A DNA stretch of 64,000 nt, from the NCBI GenBank assembly GCA_022827185.1, contig JAJDTM010000042.1, forward strand, positions 1-64,000. The letters are read 5' to 3'. The stretch is from Candidatus Poribacteria bacterium. Its GTDB lineage: Bacteria > Poribacteria > WGA-4E > WGA-3G. Position 1 is the first letter of the stretch. The number at the start of each line of letters is the position of its first letter. Below the pieces are notes generated by a model that was given only the letters and a program-made list of their open reading frames with translations, was not told the origin of the DNA and searched no databases. Position numbers and translations under genes: made by a program. Of the stretch, positions 7,777 through 16,886 are shown piece by piece.

Positions 7777-8814
7777 ATGGTAAATACTGCCGTTATCGGT
7801 TATGGCTATGCTGGACGCGCTTTTCATTCATATCTCGTCGGACTTGCCGATGGACTGAATCTTTACGCCATCGCGACGCGGGATGCTGAACGCCGTGCGG
7901 CTGCACGCGCGGCATATCCAAACACACACAGCTACCAAACTCTCGACGAAGTGATCGCGGATGATGCGGTCGATCTTGTCGTCTTAGCCACACCGCACGA
8001 TACACACGCTGAACTCGCCATCAAAGCGATGGATGCAGGCAAGCACGTCGTCACGGATAAAATCATGGCGATGAATACCGAAGAAGCCGACGCGATGATT
8101 GCCGCGAGTCAACGGAACGATGTGCTGCTCAGCGTCTTTCATAACCGTAGATGGGATTGGGACTATAACACCGTCAGAAAGATTATTGACGACGGGTTGC
8201 TCGGCACACCGTATCTCTATCAGGTTGCGATTATGCGTTACGGCGCGCCGGGCGGCTGGCGCGGGGTCAAAAGTCAGAGCGGTGGTATCCTTTACGACTG
8301 GCCCGCACACTTCGTTGATCAGGCATTGCAACTTGTAACGGCACCCGTTGCCTCTGTTTTCTGCGATATTCACTATAACACAAGATGGGACACGGATATC
8401 GGGAACTATGGCAACCTCATTATCAAGTTTGAGAACGATGTCCGGTATCAGATTGAGATTAGCAACCTCTCGAAAGCCGAGAAACCGCGCTGGTATATCG
8501 TCGGGGATTTGGGTGGGTTAATCAAATACGGACTTGACCCGCAGGAGGGACCGATGCGTGAGGGGAATATCGATGCTGCACAACAGGATCCCGAAAACTA
8601 TGCGAAAGTCTGGACGGAGGTAGGTGGTGAGAACCGTGAACTTGTCGTCGAAAGTATGCAGACGACATGGAAATCTTACTATCAAAATATCGCAGATGTG
8701 CTGAACACTGGTGAGGCATTGATCGTTAAACCTGAGGAGATCCGTAAAGTGATGCAGGTGTATGACGCGGCGATGCAGTCCTCGGAGACGGGTGAAACTG
8801 TGCGGATTTCGTAG
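7777..8814 (+). CDS. Gfo/Idh/MocA family oxidoreductase
   Basis: A 345-residue NAD(P)-dependent dehydrogenase. The N-terminal Rossmann fold has GYGYAGRAFHSY (residues 8-19). The C-terminal alpha/beta domain carries GGILYDWPAHFVDQ, the usual substrate-pocket Asp/His region. The family's EKP motif appears as TDKIMA (residues 93-98), keeping the catalytic Lys but changing Glu and Pro. Members oxidise or epimerise sugars, inositols and related polyols. ATG 7777 is used; an AAAGGAG lies too far upstream to be its ribosome site, so translation initiation looks weak. It probably forms part of the same carbohydrate-oriented set as the enolase-family gene. Confidence 0.88.
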   Translation: MVNTAVIGYGYAGRAFHSYLVGLADGLNLYAIATRDAERRAAARAAYPNTHSYQTLDEVIADDAVDLVVLATPHDTHAELAIKAMDAGKHVVTDKIMAMNTEEADAMIAASQRNDVLLSVFHNRRWDWDYNTVRKIIDDGLLGTPYLYQVAIMRYGAPGGWRGVKSQSGGILYDWPAHFVDQALQLVTAPVASVFCDIHYNTRWDTDIGNYGNLIIKFENDVRYQIEISNLSKAEKPRWYIVGDLGGLIKYGLDPQEGPMREGNIDAAQQDPENYAKVWTEVGGENRELVVESMQTTWKSYYQNIADVLNTGEALIVKPEEIRKVMQVYDAAMQSSETGETVRIS

Positions 8815-8950
8815 CGGAAATTGTTCAGATTATAGACAGCAGTGTTCAATTATTGACGGGATTAGCCTCTGAATTCCGAGAATTAGCGCAGTAACCATCT
8901 TTCTCAATTGGCATCGTATTTGCTATATACAGTGTATATTGTACGCCCCA

Positions 8951-8982
8951 CTGCAAGCGGGGTTTAAAACCCCGGCTGCAAG
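8951..8982. repeat. REP-A palindrome with GCGTAAGTCC tail
   Basis: CTGCAAGCGGGG / CCCCGGCTGCAAG, followed by GGGGCTGCGTAAGTCCTA, the recurrent linker seen with other REP-A copies. Confidence 0.75.
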
Positions 8983-9038
8983 GGGGCTGCGTAAGTCCTA
9001 CAGTATATATACACAATCGGTTGTAAGGGAGAAAAAAA

Positions 9039-10154
9039 ATGAAAATGAAAACGCAGCACGGATTAATATTTGTGTTATTCCTCATGTTGGTTTCCGTTGT
9101 ACAGAGCGGTATAGCCGCGGGCCATGAGACAGGGGAATCGGAATATCACGAACTTAACGAACAGGTTATCGCCAGCATTGATCGCGGGTTGGAATGGCTC
9201 AAGGGGCAACAAGCCGAGGATGGGTTATTCGGCGATCATCCGGGGATAACGGCGCTCGTACTCACCGCTTTTTTACGGCATCCAGAGAACAAATACCCGG
9301 AAGCGGATCATCCGTTTATACAACAAGGACTTCAGCGGCTGGTTGCGATGCAACAACCGAACGGTGCGATCTACGATCTTGAGATGCAACCCGCACTGCC
9401 GAATTACAATACCTCTATCTCTGTCATGGCGCTTTCCTCAACGGGTAACCCGAAATATGATGAAGTTATCAAAAAGGCGCAAGGTTTCCTGAAAAATCTG
9501 CAAGTCACAGATGAGGAGAGCGTCTATTTTGGGGGTATCGGTTACGGTAGCCGTCAGGACGTGAAGGACTTGTCCAATCTGAATATCGCGATCCAAGCAC
9601 TCAAAGAGAGCGGTTCCGACGATCAGGAAGTCTGGGACAAAGCGGTTAAGTTTCTCGAACGCACGCAGAATCGGAGTGAGAGTAACGATCAGGCGTGGGC
9701 AGGCAACGATGGCGGTTTCATCTATTCGCCTGACGGTGAAAGCAAAGCTGGGGAAGACGCGGCGGGGAGTCCGCGCTCGTATGCCAGCATGACATACGCG
9801 GGTTTGTTGAGTTTCATCTACGCAAATGTTGATAAAGAAGATGAACGCGTGAAAGCGGCTTTCGAGTGGATAAAGGAACATTTCACGCTTGAAGAGAACT
9901 ACGGTATGGGTGCGCAAGGTCTCTACTATAACTACCATACGATGGCGAAAGCGTTGAAGCTTTATGGGCAGTCAACTTTTGTAGACGCGAAAGGTATCTC
10001 GCACGATTGGTACCGAGAATTCGCTGAAAAGATGATTGAATTGCAGACACCGGACGGATTTTGGATAAATGAGAGCAGCCGCTGGATGGAAAGAGATCCG
10101 AGGCTCGTAACGGCTTATGTGATTCTCGGTCTTGATACTGCGTATCCGAAGTAA
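9039..10154 (+). CDS. Secreted terpene-cyclase/prenyltransferase-like alpha-toroid protein
   Basis: A 371-residue protein with signal peptide (hydrophobic residues 9-27, IAA cleavage). It has repeated alpha-alpha units of the squalene-cyclase/prenyltransferase toroid: GLEWLKGQQAEDGLFG near residue 50, LQRLVAMQQPNGAIYD near 103, and a late MIELQTPDGFWIN copy near 337. The Q...DG..G QW-like pattern is clear. The acidic DXDD catalytic motif of true squalene-hopene cyclases is not seen, so an enzymatic cyclase role is doubtful. Such exported toroids are common in Planctomycetes-like genomes with unknown function. AAGGGAG precedes the ATG at good spacing. Confidence 0.8.
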   Translation: MKMKTQHGLIFVLFLMLVSVVQSGIAAGHETGESEYHELNEQVIASIDRGLEWLKGQQAEDGLFGDHPGITALVLTAFLRHPENKYPEADHPFIQQGLQRLVAMQQPNGAIYDLEMQPALPNYNTSISVMALSSTGNPKYDEVIKKAQGFLKNLQVTDEESVYFGGIGYGSRQDVKDLSNLNIAIQALKESGSDDQEVWDKAVKFLERTQNRSESNDQAWAGNDGGFIYSPDGESKAGEDAAGSPRSYASMTYAGLLSFIYANVDKEDERVKAAFEWIKEHFTLEENYGMGAQGLYYNYHTMAKALKLYGQSTFVDAKGISHDWYREFAEKMIELQTPDGFWINESSRWMERDPRLVTAYVILGLDTAYPK

Positions 10155-10157
10155 AAT

Positions 10158-10235
10158 CCGGTTCGGTTGGGAAACCGAACCTACCGGGCCTGGGGGCGTA
10201 TCCGGTTCGGTTGGGAAACCGAACCTACCGGGCCT
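10158..10235. repeat. Two REP-B palindromes (CCGGTTCGGTT variant)
   Basis: Two tandem copies of CCGGTTCGGTTGGG / AAACCGAACC CTACCGGGCC. Here G:C in the stem is replaced by T:A at the same position on both arms compared with the copies near 7.6 kb, so the hairpin is preserved. Confidence 0.85.
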
Positions 10236-10242
10236 ATCCGAA

Positions 10243-10269
10243 GCAGGCGGGGTTTTAAACCCCGCCTGC
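10243..10269. repeat. REP-A palindrome
   Basis: GCAGGCGGGGTTT / TAAACCCCGCCTGC, 18 bp upstream of the nitrilase start. Confidence 0.85.
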
Positions 10270-10287
10270 AGTTTTACTCACAACATT

Positions 10288-11112
10288 ATGTACCAGTCAA
10301 TTAAAGTCTCTGCGATCTCGCTGAAACCTATCAAATGGGATAAAGCCTCCAACGCTGAAAAATTGGAGGCTTTCTTCGCTGAAGCCGCCAAGGAGAGTCC
10401 ACAGTTAATTTTGGCGACGGAAGGTGTATTGGAAGGCTATGTCGTCATGGATGTCATTGAAGGCAACGCCACACCAGCAGCGATGCTTGACATCGCAGAG
10501 CCACTTGACGGTGATTATGTCAAGCGATTTCGACGACTGGCTCGTCAACTCAAGACTTGTCTCTGTTTCGGTTTCGCTGAACGATGCGGCACCTCTGTTT
10601 ATAATTCTGCTGTGTTTATTGATAGCAACGGTGAGATATGCGGCACCTATCATAAAACACAGTTCGCCGAAGGCACACATCCATCGTGGAATTTTAACTG
10701 CATCGGTGAGACGATTCGTGCGTTTGATACCCCTTTCGGACGCGCCGGTATCCTCATCTGCAATGATCGCTGGAATCCGTTGATAGCGCGGACGCTGGTT
10801 TTAGATGGTGCGCAATTCCTGCTGATCCCCTCTTACGGCTCGAAAGGTAAGTCACAGAATCAGACGGTCCTCGCGAGAGCGCGTGAAAACGGTGTGCCGA
10901 TTGTAGAGGCAAATGTCGGCATGAACCTCATTATCAGCAAAGGCGAAATTGTTGCATACAAATGGGGCAACGACCAGATTAGTACGGCAGACATTGACAT
11001 TCCGCATCCGCCTTCCACCGAGGCAGCGCGTCATTCAGAGAAGGAATACTTACAAGCGCAGGGTCCTGAGATGGAAGCGCGCTATCAGAAGACTGTTGAC
11101 CGTTTGCGGTAG
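10288..11112 (+). CDS. Carbon-nitrogen hydrolase (nitrilase superfamily)
   Basis: A 274-residue cytosolic amidase-type hydrolase. The Glu-Lys-Cys catalytic triad is visible as E45 (LATEG), K123 (TYHKTQF) and C158 (ILICNDRW). The length matches the family (about 260-300). Substrates in the superfamily include amides, N-carbamoyl compounds and nitriles; no subfamily was identified. The start is ATG 10288, because the in-frame extension back to 10132 is translated from the upstream gene end and REP palindromes. It is separated from its neighbours by repeats and is likely monocistronic. Confidence 0.87.
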   Translation: MYQSIKVSAISLKPIKWDKASNAEKLEAFFAEAAKESPQLILATEGVLEGYVVMDVIEGNATPAAMLDIAEPLDGDYVKRFRRLARQLKTCLCFGFAERCGTSVYNSAVFIDSNGEICGTYHKTQFAEGTHPSWNFNCIGETIRAFDTPFGRAGILICNDRWNPLIARTLVLDGAQFLLIPSYGSKGKSQNQTVLARARENGVPIVEANVGMNLIISKGEIVAYKWGNDQISTADIDIPHPPSTEAARHSEKEYLQAQGPEMEARYQKTVDRLR

Positions 11113-11170
11113 GACGGGGCAATCCAGTAAATAGCGGTTTGTGCCTAAGATCCGGTGCGGTTAGAAACAC

Positions 11171-11416
11171 GCACCATAAGTGTCAATTTAAGAAAAATAA
11201 CCGCTTCCACCCCAGACCCGGTAGGTTCGGTTTCCTAACCGAACCGGATACTCCGCGGAAACCTTGAAGACTTCAAAAAATCTCTTTAGTCCCGTAGGGA
11301 CGATATCTGTGTAGAACCGTGTTTGCCCCAGACCCTTTGGTTTCCCCGTAGGGGCGGCATCTATAGAGACGGTCCCCCGAAATACCGTGAAAATCCTAAA
11401 TTGACACCTATGGTGC
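11171..11416. repeat. MITE-like element bounded by 20-bp inverted repeats
   Basis: GCACCATAAGTGTCAATTTA (11171-11190) is inverted at 11397-11416 with one mismatch. The 206 bp between contain a REP-B palindrome and GTCCCGTAGGGAC / CCCCGTAGGGG hairpins. GGTTAGAA stands just outside both ends. The remaining gap from 11113 to 11715 holds only REP-A (11547-11577) and REP-B fragments. Confidence 0.6.
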
Positions 11417-11546
11417 GGTTAGAATGCAGATCACAAATGTAAAGCTAAGACAAATTTTGCCGCGTATGGGAAACCAAATTTGGGTGAGTACACCGCAAAA
11501 CACGCACCTACCGGGTTTGGTTACCCAAAAACATAAAACCGGTGCT

Positions 11547-11577
11547 CTGCAGGTGGGGTTTGAAACCGCGCCTGCAG
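11547..11577. repeat. REP-A palindrome (diverged)
   Basis: CTGCAGGTGGGGTTT / GAAACCGCGCCTGCAG, with one arm mismatch. Confidence 0.7.
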
Positions 11578-11715
11578 TGGGCGATAGGCGTGCCTTTTGG
11601 CTTTATGTGAAACTTGTTTAAACCTATTTCCGTTAATCCTGTCAAATATCCTTGTGTTCTTAATGACACATCAAAAAATACACCAATAGATACGTTAAAA
11701 CCCTTAGGAGGAAAT

Positions 11716-13017
11716 ATGCGTTTAGTTGAAGGGCTATCTATTGGGATCGCTGCGATTCGTGCGAACAAGATGCGTTCGTTACTGACGATGTTAGGCATTA
11801 TCATCGGTATCGCGGCGGTCCTGGCAATGATAGCCATCGGTGATGGCGCGAAAGAAATTGTAATCCAAGATGTACAAAAGTTAGGCGGTGCGACACGCAT
11901 CACACTTTATCATACATCCTACAAACGGGAAAATAATAGATGGGTCCGCATCCGTAGCAACGAATACATGGACTATGAAGATGTATTGGCAATCGAGGCA
12001 GAATGCCCATCGGTGAGTGCAGTCACGCCTCGACTTTCCGACTGGAGAGGCGTTCTGTTTCAAGCCCCAGATGGTAGTGAAGCCTATGCCGGTTATAACG
12101 GCGTAGATGCTACCTATACAACCGCAATGGATTGGGGTGTCAATGAAGGACGCTTCATTACAGAAGAGGATGTCGAAAACGCAGCAAGAATCTGTGTGTT
12201 GGGCGATGAACTCGCGACCGAACTGTTCGGTCATACATCTCCCATCGGACAAGAAGTCAAAATTGTTAAAAGGATTATCTACCGCGATCAATGGGGACGG
12301 CGGGCGAGAAGACGATCCACCGAACGGCTCACGGTTGTCGGTACAATGGTGGAGCGGGGTACCAGTCTCCAGTTCGGCTGGTGCTACGATAATCTCGCGT
12401 TTATCCCGATATCCACCATTCAAGAACGCTTCACGGGTAACGATAAGATTGACGATATTATGGTTTTCGCCAACACCGTTGACGTTATCCCGAAAGCGAT
12501 TGACGAGGTGCGAACCGTCATCAAAAAACGACATAGAGACCAAGATGACTTCGTTAGAATTCGGGCGATGCGTTCCGGTATGGCACAATTAGAGAAGATC
12601 AGCAAGGTGATTAAAGTCGCCTTAGGGAGTATCGCCGGATTTTCGCTCCTCGTCGGTGGCATCGGCATCATGAACATGATGTTAGTCGCTGTGAGTGAGC
12701 GCACGCGTGAGATCGGTTTGCGGAAGGCACTCGGTGCGAAACCGTTCGATATTTTGGCACAGTTCCTCATGGAAGCCGTGGCAATGTGCGGTGTCGGTGG
12801 CGCGATCGGTGTCGGGTTAGGTATCTTTGCTGGCGAAGGGATGGCGATGCTCGCTGTCAAAATCGCTAAAATCGTACCAGAATGGCCCTCGGTTGTCTCT
12901 ATGGAGTGGGTATTCATCTCGGTATCATTCTCCGCGGCGATCGGTATCTCGTTTGGGCTGTATCCCGCGATAAAAGCCTCTATGCTCCAGCCGAAGGAAG
13001 CACTCCGCACAGACTAA
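11716..13017 (+). CDS. MacB/FtsX-type ABC transporter permease 1
   Basis: A 433-residue permease with the MacB layout but without the N-terminal ATPase of true MacB. TM1 is at about 22-42 (LLTMLGIIIGIAAVLAMIAIG) and a large periplasmic core domain spans about 43-300. The FtsX segment has three helices starting near 305 (GFSLLVGGIGIMNMMLVAVSERTREIGLRKALGA), 350 and 393. TAGGAGG lies six bases before ATG 11716; the longer upstream frame is rejected. It is closely related to the next two permeases. This is the first of a four-permease run ending in an adaptor gene. Such systems export or transduce across the envelope, driven by a separate ATPase that is not in this window. Confidence 0.9.
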   Translation: MRLVEGLSIGIAAIRANKMRSLLTMLGIIIGIAAVLAMIAIGDGAKEIVIQDVQKLGGATRITLYHTSYKRENNRWVRIRSNEYMDYEDVLAIEAECPSVSAVTPRLSDWRGVLFQAPDGSEAYAGYNGVDATYTTAMDWGVNEGRFITEEDVENAARICVLGDELATELFGHTSPIGQEVKIVKRIIYRDQWGRRARRRSTERLTVVGTMVERGTSLQFGWCYDNLAFIPISTIQERFTGNDKIDDIMVFANTVDVIPKAIDEVRTVIKKRHRDQDDFVRIRAMRSGMAQLEKISKVIKVALGSIAGFSLLVGGIGIMNMMLVAVSERTREIGLRKALGAKPFDILAQFLMEAVAMCGVGGAIGVGLGIFAGEGMAMLAVKIAKIVPEWPSVVSMEWVFISVSFSAAIGISFGLYPAIKASMLQPKEALRTD

Positions 13018-13113
13018 ACTCAGATTGTTTAAGTAATACAGGACTTACGCATTTTTCTATGATAACTATGTCAGGACTTACGCATTTTTCCATGATAACG
13101 AACATATTACGCA

Positions 13114-13206
13114 CTGCAAGCGGTGTTTCAAACACCGCCTGCAGTGGGGCTGCGTAAGTTCTATATGTATTACGCACTGCAGGCGGGGTTTAAAACCCCG
13201 CCTGCA
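13114..13206. repeat. Two REP-A palindromes with TACGCACTGC linkers
   Basis: Copies at 13114-13144 (CGGTGTTT/AAACACCG compensated variant) and 13177-13206 (canonical). They are joined by GGGGCTGCGTAAGTT and flanked by duplicated GGACTTACGCATTTTTC words. No gene is seen in 13018-13420. Confidence 0.85.
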
Positions 13207-13365
13207 AGCGAGGATGCGTAAGTCCCATAACATCTGTTCTTGTAGGCGCGCTCGGAAAGCGCGCCTTATTTTTTAATTTTCCATCCCAGAATCCGAGAAT
13301 AAACTTATTTTGCTTAACTACGTCTAATTAGAGCAAGGACAATCAGAATAAATGCATAACGCCCC

Positions 13366-13396
13366 CTGCAGGCGGGGTTTAAAACCCCGCCTGCAG
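13366..13396. repeat. REP-A palindrome upstream of RAYT 2
   Basis: CTGCAGGCGGGGTTT / AAAACCCCGCCTGCAG, ending 24 bp before the RAYT start. Confidence 0.85.
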
Positions 13397-13420
13397 TCGT
13401 GTGAACTGAGAAAAAAAATC

Positions 13421-13882
13421 GTGGAATACCGAAACCAGAATCTACGGAAAGGTAGAGTTTCGATACCGGGTGCATACTACCATATCATTATCTGCACGCA
13501 CCGACGGCGTAAGGTTTTAGCGAATGACAAAATCGCGTCAATTATTTTTGAGGCATTTGATTGGCTAGAAACACAAAGTCGGATCCAGTGGATATGCATC
13601 ATGATCATGCCTGATCATGTACATACGATCATTGAGCTCTGCGTTGGACAAACGCTGGCTAAAGTTATGCATTCGTTAAAAAGGTTCACAGCACGCGAGA
13701 TTAACAAACACCTATCACAGGATGGACAGTTCTGGCAAAGTGGGTATAGAGATTGGGGAGTCCGGAATACGGCAGCGTTAAATAATATGATTCGCTATTG
13801 TTATGCGAACCCTGTGAGAAAAGGAATAGTGGAAGCAGCGCGCGATTATCCGTATTGGTGGTGTAAATTTGAAATGGAATAG
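13421..13882 (+). CDS. REP-associated tyrosine transposase (RAYT), copy 2
   Basis: A 153-residue HUH Y1 transposase, strongly similar to the copy at 6963. It has MPDHVH (H66/H68), SLKRFTAREINKHL, and the Tyr region RYCYANPVRKG (Y126/Y128). The GTG at 13421 is preferred, with GAGAAAAAAAATC upstream. The in-frame ATG at 13352 would force translation through a REP palindrome. It is bounded by REP-A palindromes (13366-13396; 13890-13968), whereas copy 1 is bounded by REP-B. It sits between two paralogous permease genes and may have arrived between them after duplication. Confidence 0.87.
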   Translation: MEYRNQNLRKGRVSIPGAYYHIIICTHRRRKVLANDKIASIIFEAFDWLETQSRIQWICIMIMPDHVHTIIELCVGQTLAKVMHSLKRFTAREINKHLSQDGQFWQSGYRDWGVRNTAALNNMIRYCYANPVRKGIVEAARDYPYWWCKFEME

Positions 13883-13889
13883 TAATTTG

Positions 13890-13968
13890 GCGAGGTTTCA
13901 AACCTCGCCTGCAGGGAGCACAGACTTACGCAGCCCCACCGCAGGCGGGGTTTCAAACCCCGCCTGCG
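13890..13968. repeat. Two REP-A palindromes downstream of RAYT 2
   Basis: GGCGAGGTTTCAAACCTCGCCTGCAG (about 13890-13914, a compensated variant) and GCAGGCGGGGTTT/AAACCCCGCCTGC (13941-13968), with ACTTACGCAG between them. Confidence 0.8.
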
Positions 13969-14057
13969 GAGTGTGTCGGCAAAAACCCCGCAGAATGCCT
14001 AGTAGAGTTAAGGTAATCACAATCAATGCATAATCTTAAAGGATTTGGAAACACGCT

Positions 14058-15359
14058 ATGCGTCTATTTGAAGGACTATCCATTGGCATCTCCGCAATTC
14101 GTGCAAACAAGATGCGCTCGTTGCTCACAATGCTCGGTATTATCATCGGTGTTGCGGCAGTGCTCGCGATGATCGCCATCGGTGATGGTGCCAAGGTGAT
14201 TGTGATGAAAGATGCCCAGAAATTGGGGGGTGCGAACCAGTTTACGATGTACCGCACGTGGTATAAGCAAGTCAACGGACGGTGGTCTCGCGTCCGTAGC
14301 AACGAATACATGGAATACGCAGATGTACTCGCCATTGAAGCCGAATGTCCGTCGGTAAGTGCTGTCACACCTCGAATCCCGGAATGGCGAGGGTCGTTAA
14401 TCCAAGCCGCTGACGGCTCCGAAACGCGTGCGGGTTACAACGGCGTAGATGCCACCTATAAAATCGCTATGGATTGGGATCTTCAAGAAGGACGGTTTAT
14501 TACAGACGAAGATGTCCAAAACGCAACAAAAATCTGTGTGCTCGGGGACGAAGTCGCTACTGAACTTTTCGGTGACAGGTCGGCGTTGGGACAGGAGATC
14601 AAAATCGCGAAAGGGAGCGGTCGTTACGACAAATGGGGACGCAGAGACAGTAAACGCTCCACGGAACGTTTCACTGTTGTCGGAACGATGGTGCCTCGCG
14701 GGCGGAGCCTCCGGTTCGGTTGGAGTTACGATAACCTCGTCTTTATACCGATTTCCACAGTACAAGAACGCTTCACCGGCAACGACCGAATTCAGGATAT
14801 CGTCGTCTACGCGCATACCGTTGAAGATGTCCCGAAGGCGATTGAAGAGGTGAAAGCCGTTATTCGGAAACGGCATAGAAACCAAGATGACTTCATCAGG
14901 ATTTTTGAGATGCGCTCAGGGATGGCACAGTTAGAAAAAATCAGTAAGATGATCAAAATCGCTTTAGGGAGCATCGCTGGATTTTCGCTCCTCGTCGGTG
15001 GTATCGGGATTATGAACATGATGCTTGTTGCCGTGAGTGAACGCACCCGTGAAATCGGACTTCGAAAAGCACTCGGTGCGAAAAGCGTCAATATTCTTGC
15101 GCAATTCCTAATGGAAGCCGTTATCATGTGTGGTGTCGGTGGCGCGATCGGCGTTGGGTTGGGCATGCTTGCTGGCGAAGGGATGGCGATGCTCGCTGTC
15201 AAAATCGCTAAGATTGTCCCGGAATGGCCCGCCGTTATCTCTACACAATGGATTTTAATTTCGGTATCGTTTTCGGCTATGATCGGTATCCTGTTCGGGT
15301 TATACCCAGCAATAAAAGCGTCATCGCTCTCGCCGATCGAAGCCCTTCGCACGGAATAA
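14058..15359 (+). CDS. MacB/FtsX-type ABC transporter permease 2
   Basis: A 433-residue paralogue of permease 1 with identical length and topology. TM1 is near 22-42, followed by the periplasmic core and three C-terminal FtsX helices with the GGIGIMNMMLVAVSERTREIGLRKALGAK signature near 313-341. The C-terminus SPIEALRTE matches the family end. The periplasmic domain is more diverged than the membrane parts (for example QFTMYRTWYKQVNGRWS), which would fit separate substrates or partners. The ribosome site is poor (TTTGGAAACACGCT before ATG). A tandem duplication with permeases 1 and 3 is the simplest origin. Confidence 0.9.
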   Translation: MRLFEGLSIGISAIRANKMRSLLTMLGIIIGVAAVLAMIAIGDGAKVIVMKDAQKLGGANQFTMYRTWYKQVNGRWSRVRSNEYMEYADVLAIEAECPSVSAVTPRIPEWRGSLIQAADGSETRAGYNGVDATYKIAMDWDLQEGRFITDEDVQNATKICVLGDEVATELFGDRSALGQEIKIAKGSGRYDKWGRRDSKRSTERFTVVGTMVPRGRSLRFGWSYDNLVFIPISTVQERFTGNDRIQDIVVYAHTVEDVPKAIEEVKAVIRKRHRNQDDFIRIFEMRSGMAQLEKISKMIKIALGSIAGFSLLVGGIGIMNMMLVAVSERTREIGLRKALGAKSVNILAQFLMEAVIMCGVGGAIGVGLGMLAGEGMAMLAVKIAKIVPEWPAVISTQWILISVSFSAMIGILFGLYPAIKASSLSPIEALRTE

Positions 15360-15445
15360 CGCCGCGCCCGTACGATTTGGCAATACTAAACCGATTTCAG
15401 GCGATTGCGTCTAAAAAGTAATAAGCGTTGGGATTCGGATACGCA

Positions 15446-15475
15446 CTGCAGGCGGGGTTTCAAACCCCGCCTGCA
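15446..15475. repeat. REP-A palindrome between permeases 2 and 3
   Basis: CTGCAGGCGGGGTTT / CAAACCCCGCCTGCA, followed by GGATGCGTAAGTCC. Confidence 0.85.
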
Positions 15476-15584
15476 AGGGAGGATGCGTAAGTCCTAAGAA
15501 AATTGTTGAAAAAAAGCGAACTTCATTTACCATTTCCGTGTCTAAAAGTTAAGCATAGGAATCTACTTAATTCGGAGGCATGAA

Positions 15585-16886
15585 ATGCGTATATTTGAAG
15601 GGTTATCTGTTGGAGTCTCCGCGATTCGGAGCAACAAGCTTCGGTCCTTGCTGACGATGCTCGGTATTATCATCGGTGTCGCGGCAGTACTCGCAATGAT
15701 CGCTATCGGTGATGGTGCCAAAGCCATCGTGCTGCAAGATGCCCAGAAATTGGGCGGTGTGAACCAGTTCACGATGTACCGCAGTTCTTACAAACGGGTT
15801 GGCAGCCGTTGGATGCCGAATCGGAGCAACGAATACTTTGAATATGAAGATGTGTTAGCAATTGAGGCGGAATGTCCATCTGTGAAGGTCGTTGTGCCGC
15901 GAATTCCTGAATGGAGAGGTGTCCTCGTTCAAGCCGCCGATGGATCCGAATCACGAACAGGCTATAACGGTGTAAACTACACGTTCGCGGAGGCGATGGA
16001 TTGGGACATTGCGCAAGGCAGATTCATCTCTGAAGAAGATATTGAAAACGAAGCAAAAATTTGTGTGTTAGGGACAGATGTTACTATGGCACTATTCGGT
16101 AACGCCTCACCGATAGGGCAAGAAATTAAGATTAGCAGAGGCGGCGATCGGTATAGCCGGTACGGGCGAAAGGAAGAAAATCGCTTAACAGAGCGGTTTA
16201 CTGTCGTCGGAACGATGGCAGCCCGAGGGCGAAGCCTGCGATTCGGGTGGAACTTGGATGACATGATCTTTCTCCCGCTCACGACGACACAAGAACGTTT
16301 CACGGGCAATGATCGGATTATGATGCTTTCAGTCCAAGCGAATACGGTTGAAGAGGTCCCGCAAGCCATTGAAGAAGTAAAAGCCGTTATGCGGAAACGG
16401 CACAAGAATCAAGATGATTTCTTTTCGCTTCGGGATATGCGCGAAGGTATGGCACAGTTGGAGAAAATCGGTAAGGTCATAAAAATTGCGCTCGGGAGTA
16501 TAGCTGGGTTCTCGCTCCTCGTCGGTGGCATCGGCATTATGAATATGATGTTGGTCGCTGTAACCGAGCGTACCCGTGAAATCGGACTCCGAAAAGCAGT
16601 CGGTGCAAAACGTGCGGATATTCTGATACAGTTCTTAATAGAAGCCGTTGCGATGTGTGCCGTCGGTGGTGCAATCGGTGTTCTGGTGGGCATGTTCGCT
16701 GGGGAGGGGATGGCACTTCTCGCCGTCAAAATCGTCAAAATTGTTCCCGAATGGCCTTCGGTCATCTCAAAACAGTGGATACTGATTTCCGTGTCATTTT
16801 CAGCGATAATCGGTATCTCGTTTGGGCTGTATCCTGCGATAAAAGCGTCAGGACTTTCACCGATTGAAGCACTCCGTACGGATTAG
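15585..16886 (+). CDS. MacB/FtsX-type ABC transporter permease 3
   Basis: A 433-residue third tandem paralogue with the same membrane topology and the signature GGIGIMNMMLVAVTERTREIGLRKAVGAK. GGAGG precedes ATG 15585 at good spacing. The periplasmic core differs from copies 1 and 2 in charge and loop sequence (RGGDRYSRYGRKEENR near residues 185-200). No ATP-binding motifs (Walker A/B) are present, so it needs an ATPase in trans. Confidence 0.9.
   Translation: MRIFEGLSVGVSAIRSNKLRSLLTMLGIIIGVAAVLAMIAIGDGAKAIVLQDAQKLGGVNQFTMYRSSYKRVGSRWMPNRSNEYFEYEDVLAIEAECPSVKVVVPRIPEWRGVLVQAADGSESRTGYNGVNYTFAEAMDWDIAQGRFISEEDIENEAKICVLGTDVTMALFGNASPIGQEIKISRGGDRYSRYGRKEENRLTERFTVVGTMAARGRSLRFGWNLDDMIFLPLTTTQERFTGNDRIMMLSVQANTVEEVPQAIEEVKAVMRKRHKNQDDFFSLRDMREGMAQLEKIGKVIKIALGSIAGFSLLVGGIGIMNMMLVAVTERTREIGLRKAVGAKRADILIQFLIEAVAMCAVGGAIGVLVGMFAGEGMALLAVKIVKIVPEWPSVISKQWILISVSFSAIIGISFGLYPAIKASGLSPIEALRTD

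Noticed and set aside
11881..12588. Long minus-strand ORF opposite permease 1 (and similar shadows opposite permeases 2-4)
   Set aside because: Antisense shadow of a gene with clear family motifs. It has no ribosome site, and the protein is His/Cys-rich nonsense repeated opposite each paralogue.
13352..13420. Upstream ATG for RAYT 2
   Set aside because: The extension is translated from a REP palindrome; the GTG at 13421 gives the expected start of the family.
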